Assembly (NCBI GenBank): GCA_947625935.1
Contig: CANQQE010000016.1
Coordinates: 1-59,306, forward strand
Length of the DNA: 59,306 nt
Direction: 5' to 3'
From: an uncultured Muribaculaceae bacterium
GTDB taxonomy: Bacteria; Bacteroidota; Bacteroidia; Bacteroidales; Muribaculaceae
Each line of letters starts with the position of its first letter. Positions within the stretch are counted from its first letter, which is position 1. Positions 36,555 through 44,818 of the stretch are shown piece by piece. Under the pieces are notes generated by a model. The model worked only from the letters and a program-made list of their open reading frames with translations. It had not been told where the DNA came from and did not search any database. The translations under genes and the position numbers were made by a program.

Positions 36555-39542
36555 TTATTGTGTTATTACTTCTTTTACAATCTGGAGCATCTTCTTGTTA
36601 TTGAGCTGCGTGCGGAAATGGACGTTGTAACCCTGTGCGGAGAGGTTATTGAAAAAGATCTCTGCACATTTGATTTTTGCAGCTTCAACACCACGGAGAG
36701 TTGACTTATTCTCAACGTCTTTGGTTTCAACTACGATGTTAAGTTCTTTATCACCGTTGGCTTTCTTGACCACATACATGAAGTCAGGGCTATATGTTCC
36801 ACCGGCAATCGTTGGTATAGCAATACTACTCCGAGGTATTTTGCCATAGACAATAACTTCGGCTATTCCGGAAAGACCTCCGTCAATATCGGATTCGATG
36901 TCTTCAAGTTCAAGAGGGGAATCGTAAGCTTTCGCATCATACAGATACTTTTCTGCCGCATCTCCTTCCTTCATTTTGACGCCTATTCGACCCTGAGCGA
37001 TTTCTTCTCTGACGCTCCCATCGGCATAGGTAAGTGCCGTGGCCCCCGTTGAGCCATCGGTTTTCTTATATTTGAAACGCCCTTGTAAGGTCTCAATCTT
37101 CCAATCAGTGAATAATTGAACAAGTGCGCTTATAGCCTGTTCATTGAAATGCGAATCCTTTATCTTTCCTGACCTTTTAGTATAGCGGCAGATTGCACTA
37201 TGTATCTTCTCAAGAGAAATATTTGTGGTATCCGACACTCGTTTCAAGAACACACCATAGGGTAATGCTTGATTAATAGTATACTGAACGCCGCTGTTAG
37301 ATGTAGACGACATATGTTCACCATCACTAACAACAATGTCTCTACGGCTGGAGATAACTCTATCCGTAAAAATATTTCCTGTTTCAAGTATCTTGTCAAG
37401 AGTCTTGTCAATTTCTACATTGAGGTCGGATTCATACCATATAGTATATCGCTGGTTGAGCTTCTCCCATAGGTCTCTCAACTCTTCAAACCTTGCCTTC
37501 CTGATTTTGACAGGATGATTGGGTTTGCTGTTGCGGTCTCTTACTTTTCCTCTTTCAAGTCCAGACTTGAATAATGGGTATTCCTCAAAAAACGAAGACT
37601 TATTTTCAGGAATAATATTATATTTAAGATCTACATATTTTTTAGTCAATAATTCAACAAATAGAATGGTTGCATCGGTTCCCATTTTTTGCGCTACCTG
37701 TTGAATAATTTCCAATGAGAGTGTAACTGATTCCGGAATCTCACTGTTTATCTGCTCAACGAGTTTCTTCGCAAAATCAGCTTCTGTAAAATCTACAATA
37801 TAATTTAATGTGAATTCCTCATTGGAAATGCGGTTGCCACACTCATCAACAGGAAGACGCAGACCGCGACCTACTTCTTGTAACTTGGAAATATCACTTC
37901 CACTTGAGCGTAGTTTCGCAATTGTGAATACATTAGGGTTATCCCAACCTTCCTTTAGAGTCCATTTTGAAAATAGAAACCTTCTGAGCATTGGATTACC
38001 GTCTTTGTCCACAAACGAAAGCAACTGTTTTTTCCCGTTAAGGATGTCATTAACCTCCTCGGCAATGCTTTCATCCGAAGAACTATTATCCTGTGCGAAA
38101 TATCCGGCGTGGCAAGCTTTGATATTTTTCAGACTTGCCTCCAAATATTCACGATATTCGTTTTCTTGGTCAGAGAGTTTGCCTATAGTGTCTCTAAGTT
38201 TCTCTTTGAGCAATCGTTCAAAGGCTTCAAGTATGTATGGTTTCTTCCCATCTTCACTCTTCCTATACGACGTTATATCATCAATAAAGAATAGAGCAAG
38301 AGTTTTAATCTTAAAAGTTCTACCAGAGAAATTATGGCGTTCTGTCTCAAAATGTCTCTCCAGGGCAAGACGTATCATTTGCTCCTGATAGGAACTCATG
38401 AATACGTTTACGTCCATTTCCTCACCGACAGTTTTAATTAGTCCGTTGGAAAGTTCAATGGAGTTTTTATCTATGGTTTGGATGGTAAGTCCGGTCAGTT
38501 CATCAGCAATCTGTGAGAGTGAATCGCCTATACGGAGTTGGAAACTCCTTATCGGGGAATTCTCCTGTTTGTGTTGAAATGTAGCTGAATCGTTTTTAGT
38601 AACCGACAGCAACTTGATTTTCTCATTCTTTTGTGAAGTCGGCTCGAAATGCTCTTTCGCAACACCTTTAATCAGTCCTTGATTGAACGACTGACAGGCA
38701 TTAAGGTCATAAAGGAGATTTTGGTAATCCTTGATTGTCTTCTTATTCTTTCCTTTGCCGATTGTGACTTCGGGGAATGTGGCACCAAATCTGATGATAC
38801 ACTGTGGGGCAATCTCCGTCTGTATGATGCCGAAAGCTTTCTGCTCTCTCGAAAATTTGTGAGGTTCATCGATGATTACAAACGGGCGTGTGGCTTTAAG
38901 CGCATTATACGGACGATAAAAGCCTTCCACAACATTGCCATAATCATCTCTGCTTAGGATATAGTTCTTCGCATCTTTCAGTAGTTGCATGTTTACTAAA
39001 AGGACGAAAATTTTCTTAGTATCTTGACATGACCCTTTGACAAATTCACTGACGGCCGCAGGGAAATATTGTCTTCCCTTCTTTTTCTTCTTGGGAGGTT
39101 CAAGCGTAAGAAGGTCAATTTCTGCATCATATCCACAAACATCACGGAAATGACGCTTTACATATTCATCCTCCATAAACTGCCTTGCACCTGCTTTGAT
39201 TGGCAATGTAGGCACAGCTACTATGAATTTATTGATTCCATAGCGTTTATGGAGTTCAAACATAGTCTGAACATAGACATAAGTCTTTCCGGTGCCGGTT
39301 TCCATCTTTATATCAAGATTCAGACATGTAGGTTCATGAGTATATCCTCCATACTCATGCGGAATCTTGTTTATGCCTTGTATATTTCGGATGTTGTCAC
39401 CGACTCCATCCTTAAAAATGGTTATTTCAGGATTGGAATAGTAATGCACAGGCGACTTTACCCATGTATCTTTGAATACATCTGCTACTGCGTCCACCGC
39501 CTTTTGCTGATGCGGCAATGAGGATTGAAGTATCAGTTCCAT
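36555..39542 (-). CDS. Type III restriction enzyme Res subunit
   Basis: The 995-residue protein has the superfamily 2 helicase motifs of type III Res: METGTGKT (80-87, Walker A), DEPHKF (about 224, DEXH-type), LKEGWDNPNVF and EVGRGLRLPVD (motif VI). The C-terminal PD-(D/E)xK nuclease is visible as SPDFMYVV followed by VVETKD (about 930-955). The length is normal for the family. Res cuts DNA after ATP-driven communication between inversely oriented sites and needs Mod for recognition. It starts 1 nt after the mod stop. Confidence 0.9.
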   Translation of the reverse strand: MELILQSSLPHQQKAVDAVADVFKDTWVKSPVHYYSNPEITIFKDGVGDNIRNIQGINKIPHEYGGYTHEPTCLNLDIKMETGTGKTYVYVQTMFELHKRYGINKFIVAVPTLPIKAGARQFMEDEYVKRHFRDVCGYDAEIDLLTLEPPKKKKKGRQYFPAAVSEFVKGSCQDTKKIFVLLVNMQLLKDAKNYILSRDDYGNVVEGFYRPYNALKATRPFVIIDEPHKFSREQKAFGIIQTEIAPQCIIRFGATFPEVTIGKGKNKKTIKDYQNLLYDLNACQSFNQGLIKGVAKEHFEPTSQKNEKIKLLSVTKNDSATFQHKQENSPIRSFQLRIGDSLSQIADELTGLTIQTIDKNSIELSNGLIKTVGEEMDVNVFMSSYQEQMIRLALERHFETERHNFSGRTFKIKTLALFFIDDITSYRKSEDGKKPYILEAFERLLKEKLRDTIGKLSDQENEYREYLEASLKNIKACHAGYFAQDNSSSDESIAEEVNDILNGKKQLLSFVDKDGNPMLRRFLFSKWTLKEGWDNPNVFTIAKLRSSGSDISKLQEVGRGLRLPVDECGNRISNEEFTLNYIVDFTEADFAKKLVEQINSEIPESVTLSLEIIQQVAQKMGTDATILFVELLTKKYVDLKYNIIPENKSSFFEEYPLFKSGLERGKVRDRNSKPNHPVKIRKARFEELRDLWEKLNQRYTIWYESDLNVEIDKTLDKILETGNIFTDRVISSRRDIVVSDGEHMSSTSNSGVQYTINQALPYGVFLKRVSDTTNISLEKIHSAICRYTKRSGKIKDSHFNEQAISALVQLFTDWKIETLQGRFKYKKTDGSTGATALTYADGSVREEIAQGRIGVKMKEGDAAEKYLYDAKAYDSPLELEDIESDIDGGLSGIAEVIVYGKIPRSSIAIPTIAGGTYSPDFMYVVKKANGDKELNIVVETKDVENKSTLRGVEAAKIKCAEIFFNNLSAQGYNVHFRTQLNNKKMLQIVKEVITQ

Positions 39543-39543
39543 A

Positions 39544-41508
39544 TCAATATCTAATTTCGAAATTGATACGAAGATTCTTCTCTCCAGCCTGTACGGTCTG
39601 TAGACTGTCTTTCAAACTCTGCAACTCATTCCAACCGAAGGAATAGCCATAGATTACAACATTCTGTGGATTGAATGAAGCTTCCGTTTGATACTTATCA
39701 AGAAGTATGGCTACTGCTTCGTCTGATAAATCTGGGTTGATTAGATAGAGATGCTTGTCGATATAATATGCCGTATAACCGCCAAGATCTAAAGAGTGGT
39801 AATCAGAAGTCAGACCATAACCATCCCTTTCCAGCCATGTTGTAAGTATGGTAGGAACACCAAATTCATCCATAAGGGTATTGTCACCGAATGCAGTATG
39901 CTTATCAAACTTGATGATTTTCTCCAATGCGACTCCAGATGGTTCTTTCAATGTAAAATGTCGGAATCCGAGATCTCCATGAAAAAGAGGATTCTCTGCT
40001 GCGATTTTTTTTGCGGCACGCCTTATACGATCAATGCCTATCGCATCTATAGTTTTATAACCAGCTTTGAATGCTTCTGAATCTTCATTGCAAGCCTCTT
40101 CAGCCTGAACTATTATGTATTTATTATCACTTTCGCCTTTTTGATTGATCTGAAGTATGGCATCCGCAGATGTACTACTGCCACCAAAAAAATCTAAAAA
40201 ATAGCTACTCTGTAAATCTACAAAAGACAGCAAGTGCATGATTAATGTAGTACATTTGGGATTTTTAAATATTTGGGTTATATTGGGAAACAAGTTCCTC
40301 AACTCATTCGCTCCCGAACGTCCATCGAAATTATATACACTTGAAAACTTGTCTTCGTACTCATCGGCATACACTTTTATCTCTACAAGTTTAGTCTCAT
40401 CATCTCCAAAAATAATTTTCCCATCTTCAATAAGTCTTTGCATAGATGTCTCTGGGAAACGATAACCTCGTAAAGGCTCCGCACAGGGCTTTCCGGTTAC
40501 AGGATGTATGATGTCGTAGTGATAACCCTCTTTGCCTGGGTTATGGACACTTCTACTTCCAGTATATATTCCGTTTTCATCAATAAACTTGTAATCTTCA
40601 AAAGGGCCTAGCTGAGACTTATGATCTCTATACCATGCTTTCCAAATTTGTTGTAGGTCTTCCCCTGAATATGATTGGACTAATTCTCTTCCTTTTCTGA
40701 GTAAAAGGTCTTTAATTTCACTGTCTTTAGACTTCCAAATTGGACTTAACGACGCTCTGTTCTTGCAATAACATAGTATATATTCATGTTCTACAGCAAT
40801 ATTTGTGGGATTATTATCTGTGGCATTTTTCCAAATTATTTGTCCTACAAGATTCTCCTCTCCAAAAACGTCATCACATAACAGTTTAAGATTTCCTTGC
40901 TCGTTATCATCAATCGAGATGAAAATTATACCGTCTTTGCTAAGAATGTCGCGGGCGAGGAGAAGTCGAGGCAACATAAACATAAGCCATGCAGAATGTG
41001 ATGCCGAGCCTCGACGAGTAAGGTCAAGAATGCGTTGAGCCTTGTCTAAAGAGATACTGAGTTTTGTGGATAATTCTTCTGCTGTAAAATTGAAGTTGTC
41101 ATTATACACAAATCCGTCAGAACCCGTATTGTAAGGAGGGTCTATATAGATACACTTTATCTGTCCTGCGTATGATTTCAGAAGATGTTTCAGCGCGTCA
41201 AGATTATCACCGCTGATATAGATATTCTTGCTATCCTTGTTTTCCGGCAAAGAGTTATGCGCTTCGTCAGGAACGATTACTGTGGTGGTGTCAAGAGAAG
41301 CCAACATTCGGGCATAGTTCTTGCCAAGAAACCGCAACTCGTATCCCTCGTCCGTTACTTCTACTTTGTCCTTAAGATATTCTTGAAATCTGACAATATC
41401 GAAACTTCCATCTTCCTTGAAACAGGCAGGAAAATGTTCTCTCAGTATTTCAAGCTCGTTAGAGCCTGGCGTTACTGAATTATTTTTATCAATTATATCT
41501 TTAATCAT
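39544..41508 (-). CDS. Type III DNA methyltransferase Mod subunit (N6-adenine)
   Basis: The 654-residue protein has the catalytic DPPYNTGSDGF (123-133) before the AdoMet-binding FFGGSSTSADAIL (about 440), the order of beta-class N6-adenine methyltransferases and of type III Mod. The roughly 300 residues between them hold the target recognition domain, which decides the methylated sequence. The start overlaps the XRE regulator stop by one base (TGATG). Mod both protects the host and directs Res. The recognition site cannot be read from sequence. Confidence 0.9.
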   Translation of the reverse strand: MIKDIIDKNNSVTPGSNELEILREHFPACFKEDGSFDIVRFQEYLKDKVEVTDEGYELRFLGKNYARMLASLDTTTVIVPDEAHNSLPENKDSKNIYISGDNLDALKHLLKSYAGQIKCIYIDPPYNTGSDGFVYNDNFNFTAEELSTKLSISLDKAQRILDLTRRGSASHSAWLMFMLPRLLLARDILSKDGIIFISIDDNEQGNLKLLCDDVFGEENLVGQIIWKNATDNNPTNIAVEHEYILCYCKNRASLSPIWKSKDSEIKDLLLRKGRELVQSYSGEDLQQIWKAWYRDHKSQLGPFEDYKFIDENGIYTGSRSVHNPGKEGYHYDIIHPVTGKPCAEPLRGYRFPETSMQRLIEDGKIIFGDDETKLVEIKVYADEYEDKFSSVYNFDGRSGANELRNLFPNITQIFKNPKCTTLIMHLLSFVDLQSSYFLDFFGGSSTSADAILQINQKGESDNKYIIVQAEEACNEDSEAFKAGYKTIDAIGIDRIRRAAKKIAAENPLFHGDLGFRHFTLKEPSGVALEKIIKFDKHTAFGDNTLMDEFGVPTILTTWLERDGYGLTSDYHSLDLGGYTAYYIDKHLYLINPDLSDEAVAILLDKYQTEASFNPQNVVIYGYSFGWNELQSLKDSLQTVQAGEKNLRINFEIRY

Positions 41509-41717
41509 CAGATTTCAATTTTAGTATTTAATAGATTATCAACACTGACTTCCAATAACTTGGCAATCTTAACTAAAGTAGGCAAATCTGGCTGAGAACT
41601 ATTTGTACACCATTTTGATACGGTTGATGGATTCACATTTAGTTGCTCACATAACCATTTATTTGTCCTTTTCTTTTCTGCTAAAACTACTTTTAATCGG
41701 TTTATATCAGTTTCCAT
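41508..41717 (-). CDS. XRE-family HTH regulator of the RM-Qat operon
   Basis: This 69-residue protein is a single Cro/C1-type helix-turn-helix (KWLCEQLNVNPSTVSKWCTNSSQPDLPTLVKIAKLLEV; core at about 19-56). It is translationally coupled to mod. Small HTH proteins in this position usually repress or time expression of RM genes so that methylation precedes cleavage. Here it would also control qatABCD, because all seven genes follow one another without a visible internal promoter. Confidence 0.85.
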   Translation of the reverse strand: METDINRLKVVLAEKKRTNKWLCEQLNVNPSTVSKWCTNSSQPDLPTLVKIAKLLEVSVDNLLNTKIEI

Positions 41718-41742
41718 GTCGATAAAATTTGTTATCCACTCG

Positions 41743-41773
41743 CAAATTTAGTGAAAGTTTCGCACATAGCAAA
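41743..41773 (-). promoter_or_regulatory. Strong promoter of the XRE-mod-res-qatABCD operon
   Basis: On the minus strand, TTTG (41770-41773) and TAAATTTG (41743-41750) are separated by 19 bp, which is a textbook Bacteroidetes -33/-7 pair. The -7 box lies 26 bp upstream of the XRE start codon. The promoter is framed by an inverted repeat, CACTCG (41737-41742) and CGAGTG (41779-41784), a candidate operator for the XRE protein. Confidence 0.7.
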
Positions 41774-41868
41774 GAAACCGAGTGTGTTTCGCATCATGTT
41801 TTGCTGCATAATGTAGGCAGAATAGGCGATTATTCTTATAGATATTCGAGGCAATCAGTTGTGAATCG

Positions 41869-41999
41869 TTATGATTGGTGCCATTAATAAGGGCTATTTC
41901 GGCCTCAATAGGCAATCATAACCAAAAGAAAATACATTTGGTAAATTGTTGATATATAGTTAGGTATTGTTATGGCTGGTTATGATTTGATTATGATTG
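41869..41999. repeat. Iteron-like TTATGATTG repeats upstream of the replication module
   Basis: TTATGATTG occurs at 41869-41877 and 41991-41999, in inverted form at 41913-41921, and with one mismatch at 41980-41988. The last two copies are 11 bp apart, about one helical turn. They lie in the 378-bp gap between the divergent XRE and HTH genes. Such repeats are typical binding sites for a replication initiator or for the element's HTH protein; no larger ORF is seen in this gap. Confidence 0.45.
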
Positions 42000-42095
42000 A
42001 GGGTATGGGTTGAGTCAGCATTAAATCACCATTGGTTTTTGCTATTCTTTTGCAGAACGCTTCGATATTGAGGCGCAACGCAAATACCTTTTATA

Positions 42096-42455
42096 ATGGT
42101 CGAAAGAACCACTATCAAATTCGAGGATATGCCCAAGGCTCTGGCATATCTGATTGAAAAAGTTGAAGAGCTTGACCGCAAACTTGAATCACTCAGCGAT
42201 ACTTCGACATCCGGCAAGGATGTGTGGATGGGAATTAAGGAACTGTGCGCATACCTTCCGACGCGTCCGGCTACGCAAACTGTCTATGGGTGGACGAGCG
42301 CACATCTGATACCGTTCCACAAGAAGGGGAAGCGCATCATGTTCCTGAAATCGGAGATAGACAAGTGGCTGATTGGAGAACAACTCAAATCAATCCGTGA
42401 AATCGAGGCTGATGCTGAAGCCTTTTGCGCCGGCAGAAAGGAGCGTAAACTATGA
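42096..42455 (+). CDS. HTH (excisionase-like) DNA-binding protein
   Basis: The 119-residue protein has a short N-terminal coiled segment (about 12-38) and a winged-helix HTH_17-like domain (about 45-95: MGIKELCAYLPT, VYGWTSAHLIPFHKKGKRIMF, KSEIDKWL). Proteins of this shape in Bacteroidales mobilisable elements regulate replication or excision genes. It overlaps the following ATPase gene by 4 bp (ATGA) and lies just downstream of the iteron-like repeats, which it may bind. Confidence 0.75.
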   Translation: MVERTTIKFEDMPKALAYLIEKVEELDRKLESLSDTSTSGKDVWMGIKELCAYLPTRPATQTVYGWTSAHLIPFHKKGKRIMFLKSEIDKWLIGEQLKSIREIEADAEAFCAGRKERKL

Positions 42456-43585
42456 ACGTAATGAATGACCCACTTGGCGGTTTCATCGCCGAGGTTGAAG
42501 GCGGAGCTGGACTACAGGCACCAGATGCAGCGGCTGTACGCTATGAGAGGTTATGCAATGAGGCACAACTTGACATCGACAAAGAGGTGCCACCCCCGCC
42601 TGTTGCCATTTATATAGATGATTCCCCTGCCTGTACCTTCGGCAATTTCAGTGCCTCGATAGGAAAGCCCAAAGGCAAGAAGACCTTTAATGTGTCGGCG
42701 ATGACAGCAGCTGCCATGACCAATTCCACGATTCTGAATTATCGTGGCAACATGCCGTCTGACCAAAACGGTATCCTATACTTCGACACCGAGCAAAGCA
42801 AATATCATGCCTTCCGTGTGTTCAAGCGTATCGCTCGACTGACCCACAGGAGCAACGCGGAAATCAAGCAGCGCATAAAATATTACGCTCTCCGTAAATA
42901 TTCGGTGGAAGACCGCATCGGCATGATTGACCATAAGATTCGGAACACCTCTGCTGTCGGGCTGGTAATCATTGACGGCATCCGTGACCTTATGCTTGAC
43001 ATCAACAATCCCCGCGAAGCGACCCTTATTGTCAACTATCTGATGAAGTGGACGGAGGAATTCAATCTTCATCTCCACACAGTCATCCACCAGAACAAGG
43101 GAGACGAGAACGCACGCGGACACATCGGAACCGAAATCAACAACAAATCCGAGACGGTGCTCCGTGTCGAGAAAGACAAGAACGATGATGCCATCAGCAC
43201 GGTCGAGGCGGTCTATATCCGAGATGTCTCTTTCCCTCCATTTGCCTTTCGGATTAATACCGAGGCTTTGCCGGAACTCATCAGTGACTATGTGCCGACG
43301 CCCGAAGCCAAAGGCAACGAGGCATGGGATCCATACCATGACATAGCCGAAGACACTCACCGCAGTGCGCTTGATTCGGCGTTCTCCAATCCGGATACAC
43401 TGCTTCGGCATGGCGAGCTCATGGACGCGCTCCGGGACGCATACGCAGAGGAGGATATCGAACTCAGCGACTACAAGCTCAAGATTCTGATAACTTTTCT
43501 AAAGAACAAGCGGATGATTGAGCAGGTGGACAAGGGCAAAAAGAAAGGCAATCCGTACCGTTACCTTCAGGACTTTTACTATTGA
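42452..43585 (+). CDS. RepA/RecA-like ATPase of the element's replication module
   Basis: The 377-residue protein resembles the RepA-type (AAA_25) ATPases found beside primases in Bacteroidales integrative elements. The P-loop is degenerate (IGKPKGKKT, about 66-74), Walker B is visible in GLVIIDGIRDL (about 170), and a His-x-Asn sensor follows (VIHQNKGDENARG). The C-terminal 80 residues look like a winged helix. It is probably a replicative helicase or loader for the excised element. It is coupled to the gene before it. Confidence 0.7.
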   Translation: MNVMNDPLGGFIAEVEGGAGLQAPDAAAVRYERLCNEAQLDIDKEVPPPPVAIYIDDSPACTFGNFSASIGKPKGKKTFNVSAMTAAAMTNSTILNYRGNMPSDQNGILYFDTEQSKYHAFRVFKRIARLTHRSNAEIKQRIKYYALRKYSVEDRIGMIDHKIRNTSAVGLVIIDGIRDLMLDINNPREATLIVNYLMKWTEEFNLHLHTVIHQNKGDENARGHIGTEINNKSETVLRVEKDKNDDAISTVEAVYIRDVSFPPFAFRINTEALPELISDYVPTPEAKGNEAWDPYHDIAEDTHRSALDSAFSNPDTLLRHGELMDALRDAYAEEDIELSDYKLKILITFLKNKRMIEQVDKGKKKGNPYRYLQDFYY

Positions 43586-43652
43586 AAAAGTTAGTTGGAT
43601 GAAACGGGCCTATATATACACGACACCTCACCCAACCAAAATTCGCCTTACA

Positions 43653-44627
43653 ATGACTAATGATTACCGATACCGGCTTGATAACACCCGTCCACGCATC
43701 AAAGTGACATGCCCTGCCTGCGGACGGCAGAAGAAACTTGTGCGCTATATTGACACACAGACGGGGCGGTTCCTTGCCGATCATGTAGGAAAGTGCGACC
43801 GTATTTTCAAATGCGGATATCACTACACACCATCCGACTATTTTCGGGACCATCCCTGGCTAAGAGAGGCATTATCGTGGCAGTCTTCAACATCGCTGCA
43901 TCAGCCACCACCTCAACGGGTAGAACCGATAAGAAAACCGTCCTTCATAGACACGGGCTTGATGAACGAGACCGTGAAGCATTGTCAATCCTCCACGCTG
44001 TTTCGATTCCTCAGTTCCCTGTGGGGTGAGGACGAAACCATGCGGCTGTTCCGATTATATAATGTAGGAGCAACCACCCGGATGAACGATGCGGCGGTAT
44101 TTTGGCAAGTGGATGTCAACGGGTGTATCCGAACAGGGAAGATAATGCGATACGGCAACGACGGGCACCGCATAAAGGAAGATGGGTTGGTAAACTTCAT
44201 GTGGGCGCACCGTATGAAATCGATGGTTGACAATCTAGATGACTTCAATCTTGTGCAATGCTTCTTCGGCGAACACTTGCTTTCGGTTCACCCCGGATCA
44301 AAGGTCATGATAGTGGAATCCGAGAAGTCAGCCATAATCGCCTCTCATTATTATCCGCAGTACCTTTGGATGGCGAGTGGCGGATGCTGCGGATGCCTCA
44401 ATCGGACGGCTTCGCAGGTATTGAAAGGCAGGGAAGTGTGGCTCGTGCCTGACCTTGATGCCGAAAACCGATGGCGCAGCAAATTGGCGATGCTCCGCAC
44501 AATTACTCCGACTGCCGGAATTGTCACTGCCATATCCGACATGGCAACACCGGAGCAGAGAGCCGCCAAACTCGACATCGCCGACTTCCTTTTGGATGCG
44601 GCATCCCGGAATAACCCCATTGTATGA
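43653..44627 (+). CDS. Zinc-finger/Toprim-like primase protein (DUF6371-like)
   Basis: I start at the ATG at 43653 (MTNDYRYRLD, 324 residues); a longer frame from 43518 lies within the ATPase gene. An N-terminal four-cysteine zinc finger (Cys20, Cys23, Cys48, Cys54) precedes a DUF6371-like middle and a Toprim-like core with VESEKSAIIA (about 219) and VPDLDAENRW (about 263). This layout matches CHC2/Toprim primases of mobile elements. Together with the RepA-like ATPase it forms a self-contained replication module. Confidence 0.72.
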   Translation: MTNDYRYRLDNTRPRIKVTCPACGRQKKLVRYIDTQTGRFLADHVGKCDRIFKCGYHYTPSDYFRDHPWLREALSWQSSTSLHQPPPQRVEPIRKPSFIDTGLMNETVKHCQSSTLFRFLSSLWGEDETMRLFRLYNVGATTRMNDAAVFWQVDVNGCIRTGKIMRYGNDGHRIKEDGLVNFMWAHRMKSMVDNLDDFNLVQCFFGEHLLSVHPGSKVMIVESEKSAIIASHYYPQYLWMASGGCCGCLNRTASQVLKGREVWLVPDLDAENRWRSKLAMLRTITPTAGIVTAISDMATPEQRAAKLDIADFLLDAASRNNPIV

Positions 44628-44676
44628 GCTGAAGACGGAGCCAATCAGCTTGCTGAATGTAGGGAGGATTTTAGTA

Positions 44677-44793
44677 ATAAAATTCCGTAGCTTATTATGG
44701 CATTTTCATCCGAAGTCTCCGACCTCTCCCGAAAAAGCCATCAGTCACCGAGCCACCTCCCGGCTCTCTGTTGCGATTGATACGGAATTTTAT
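44677..44793 (+). other. Three-stem inverted-repeat structure before mobV (possible oriT or structured RNA)
   Basis: A perfect 13-bp inverted repeat (ATAAAATTCCGTA at 44677-44689 and TACGGAATTTTAT at 44781-44793) closes a 117-nt region. Inside it are a second stem with 10 of 11 pairs (44697-44707 with 44731-44741) and a 5-bp hairpin (44750-44754 with 44762-44766). The layout folds as a three-way junction. It ends 25 bp before the MobV start, where relaxase origins of transfer often lie. Confidence 0.5.
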
Positions 44794-44818
44794 CATAATC
44801 ATTTTAATTCAAGAATAT

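Noticed and set aside
44771-44818. Longer start for mobV
   Set aside because: The extra residues fall on the arm of the inverted-repeat structure, and MobV proteins begin at the MTTQYAVCH-type Met.
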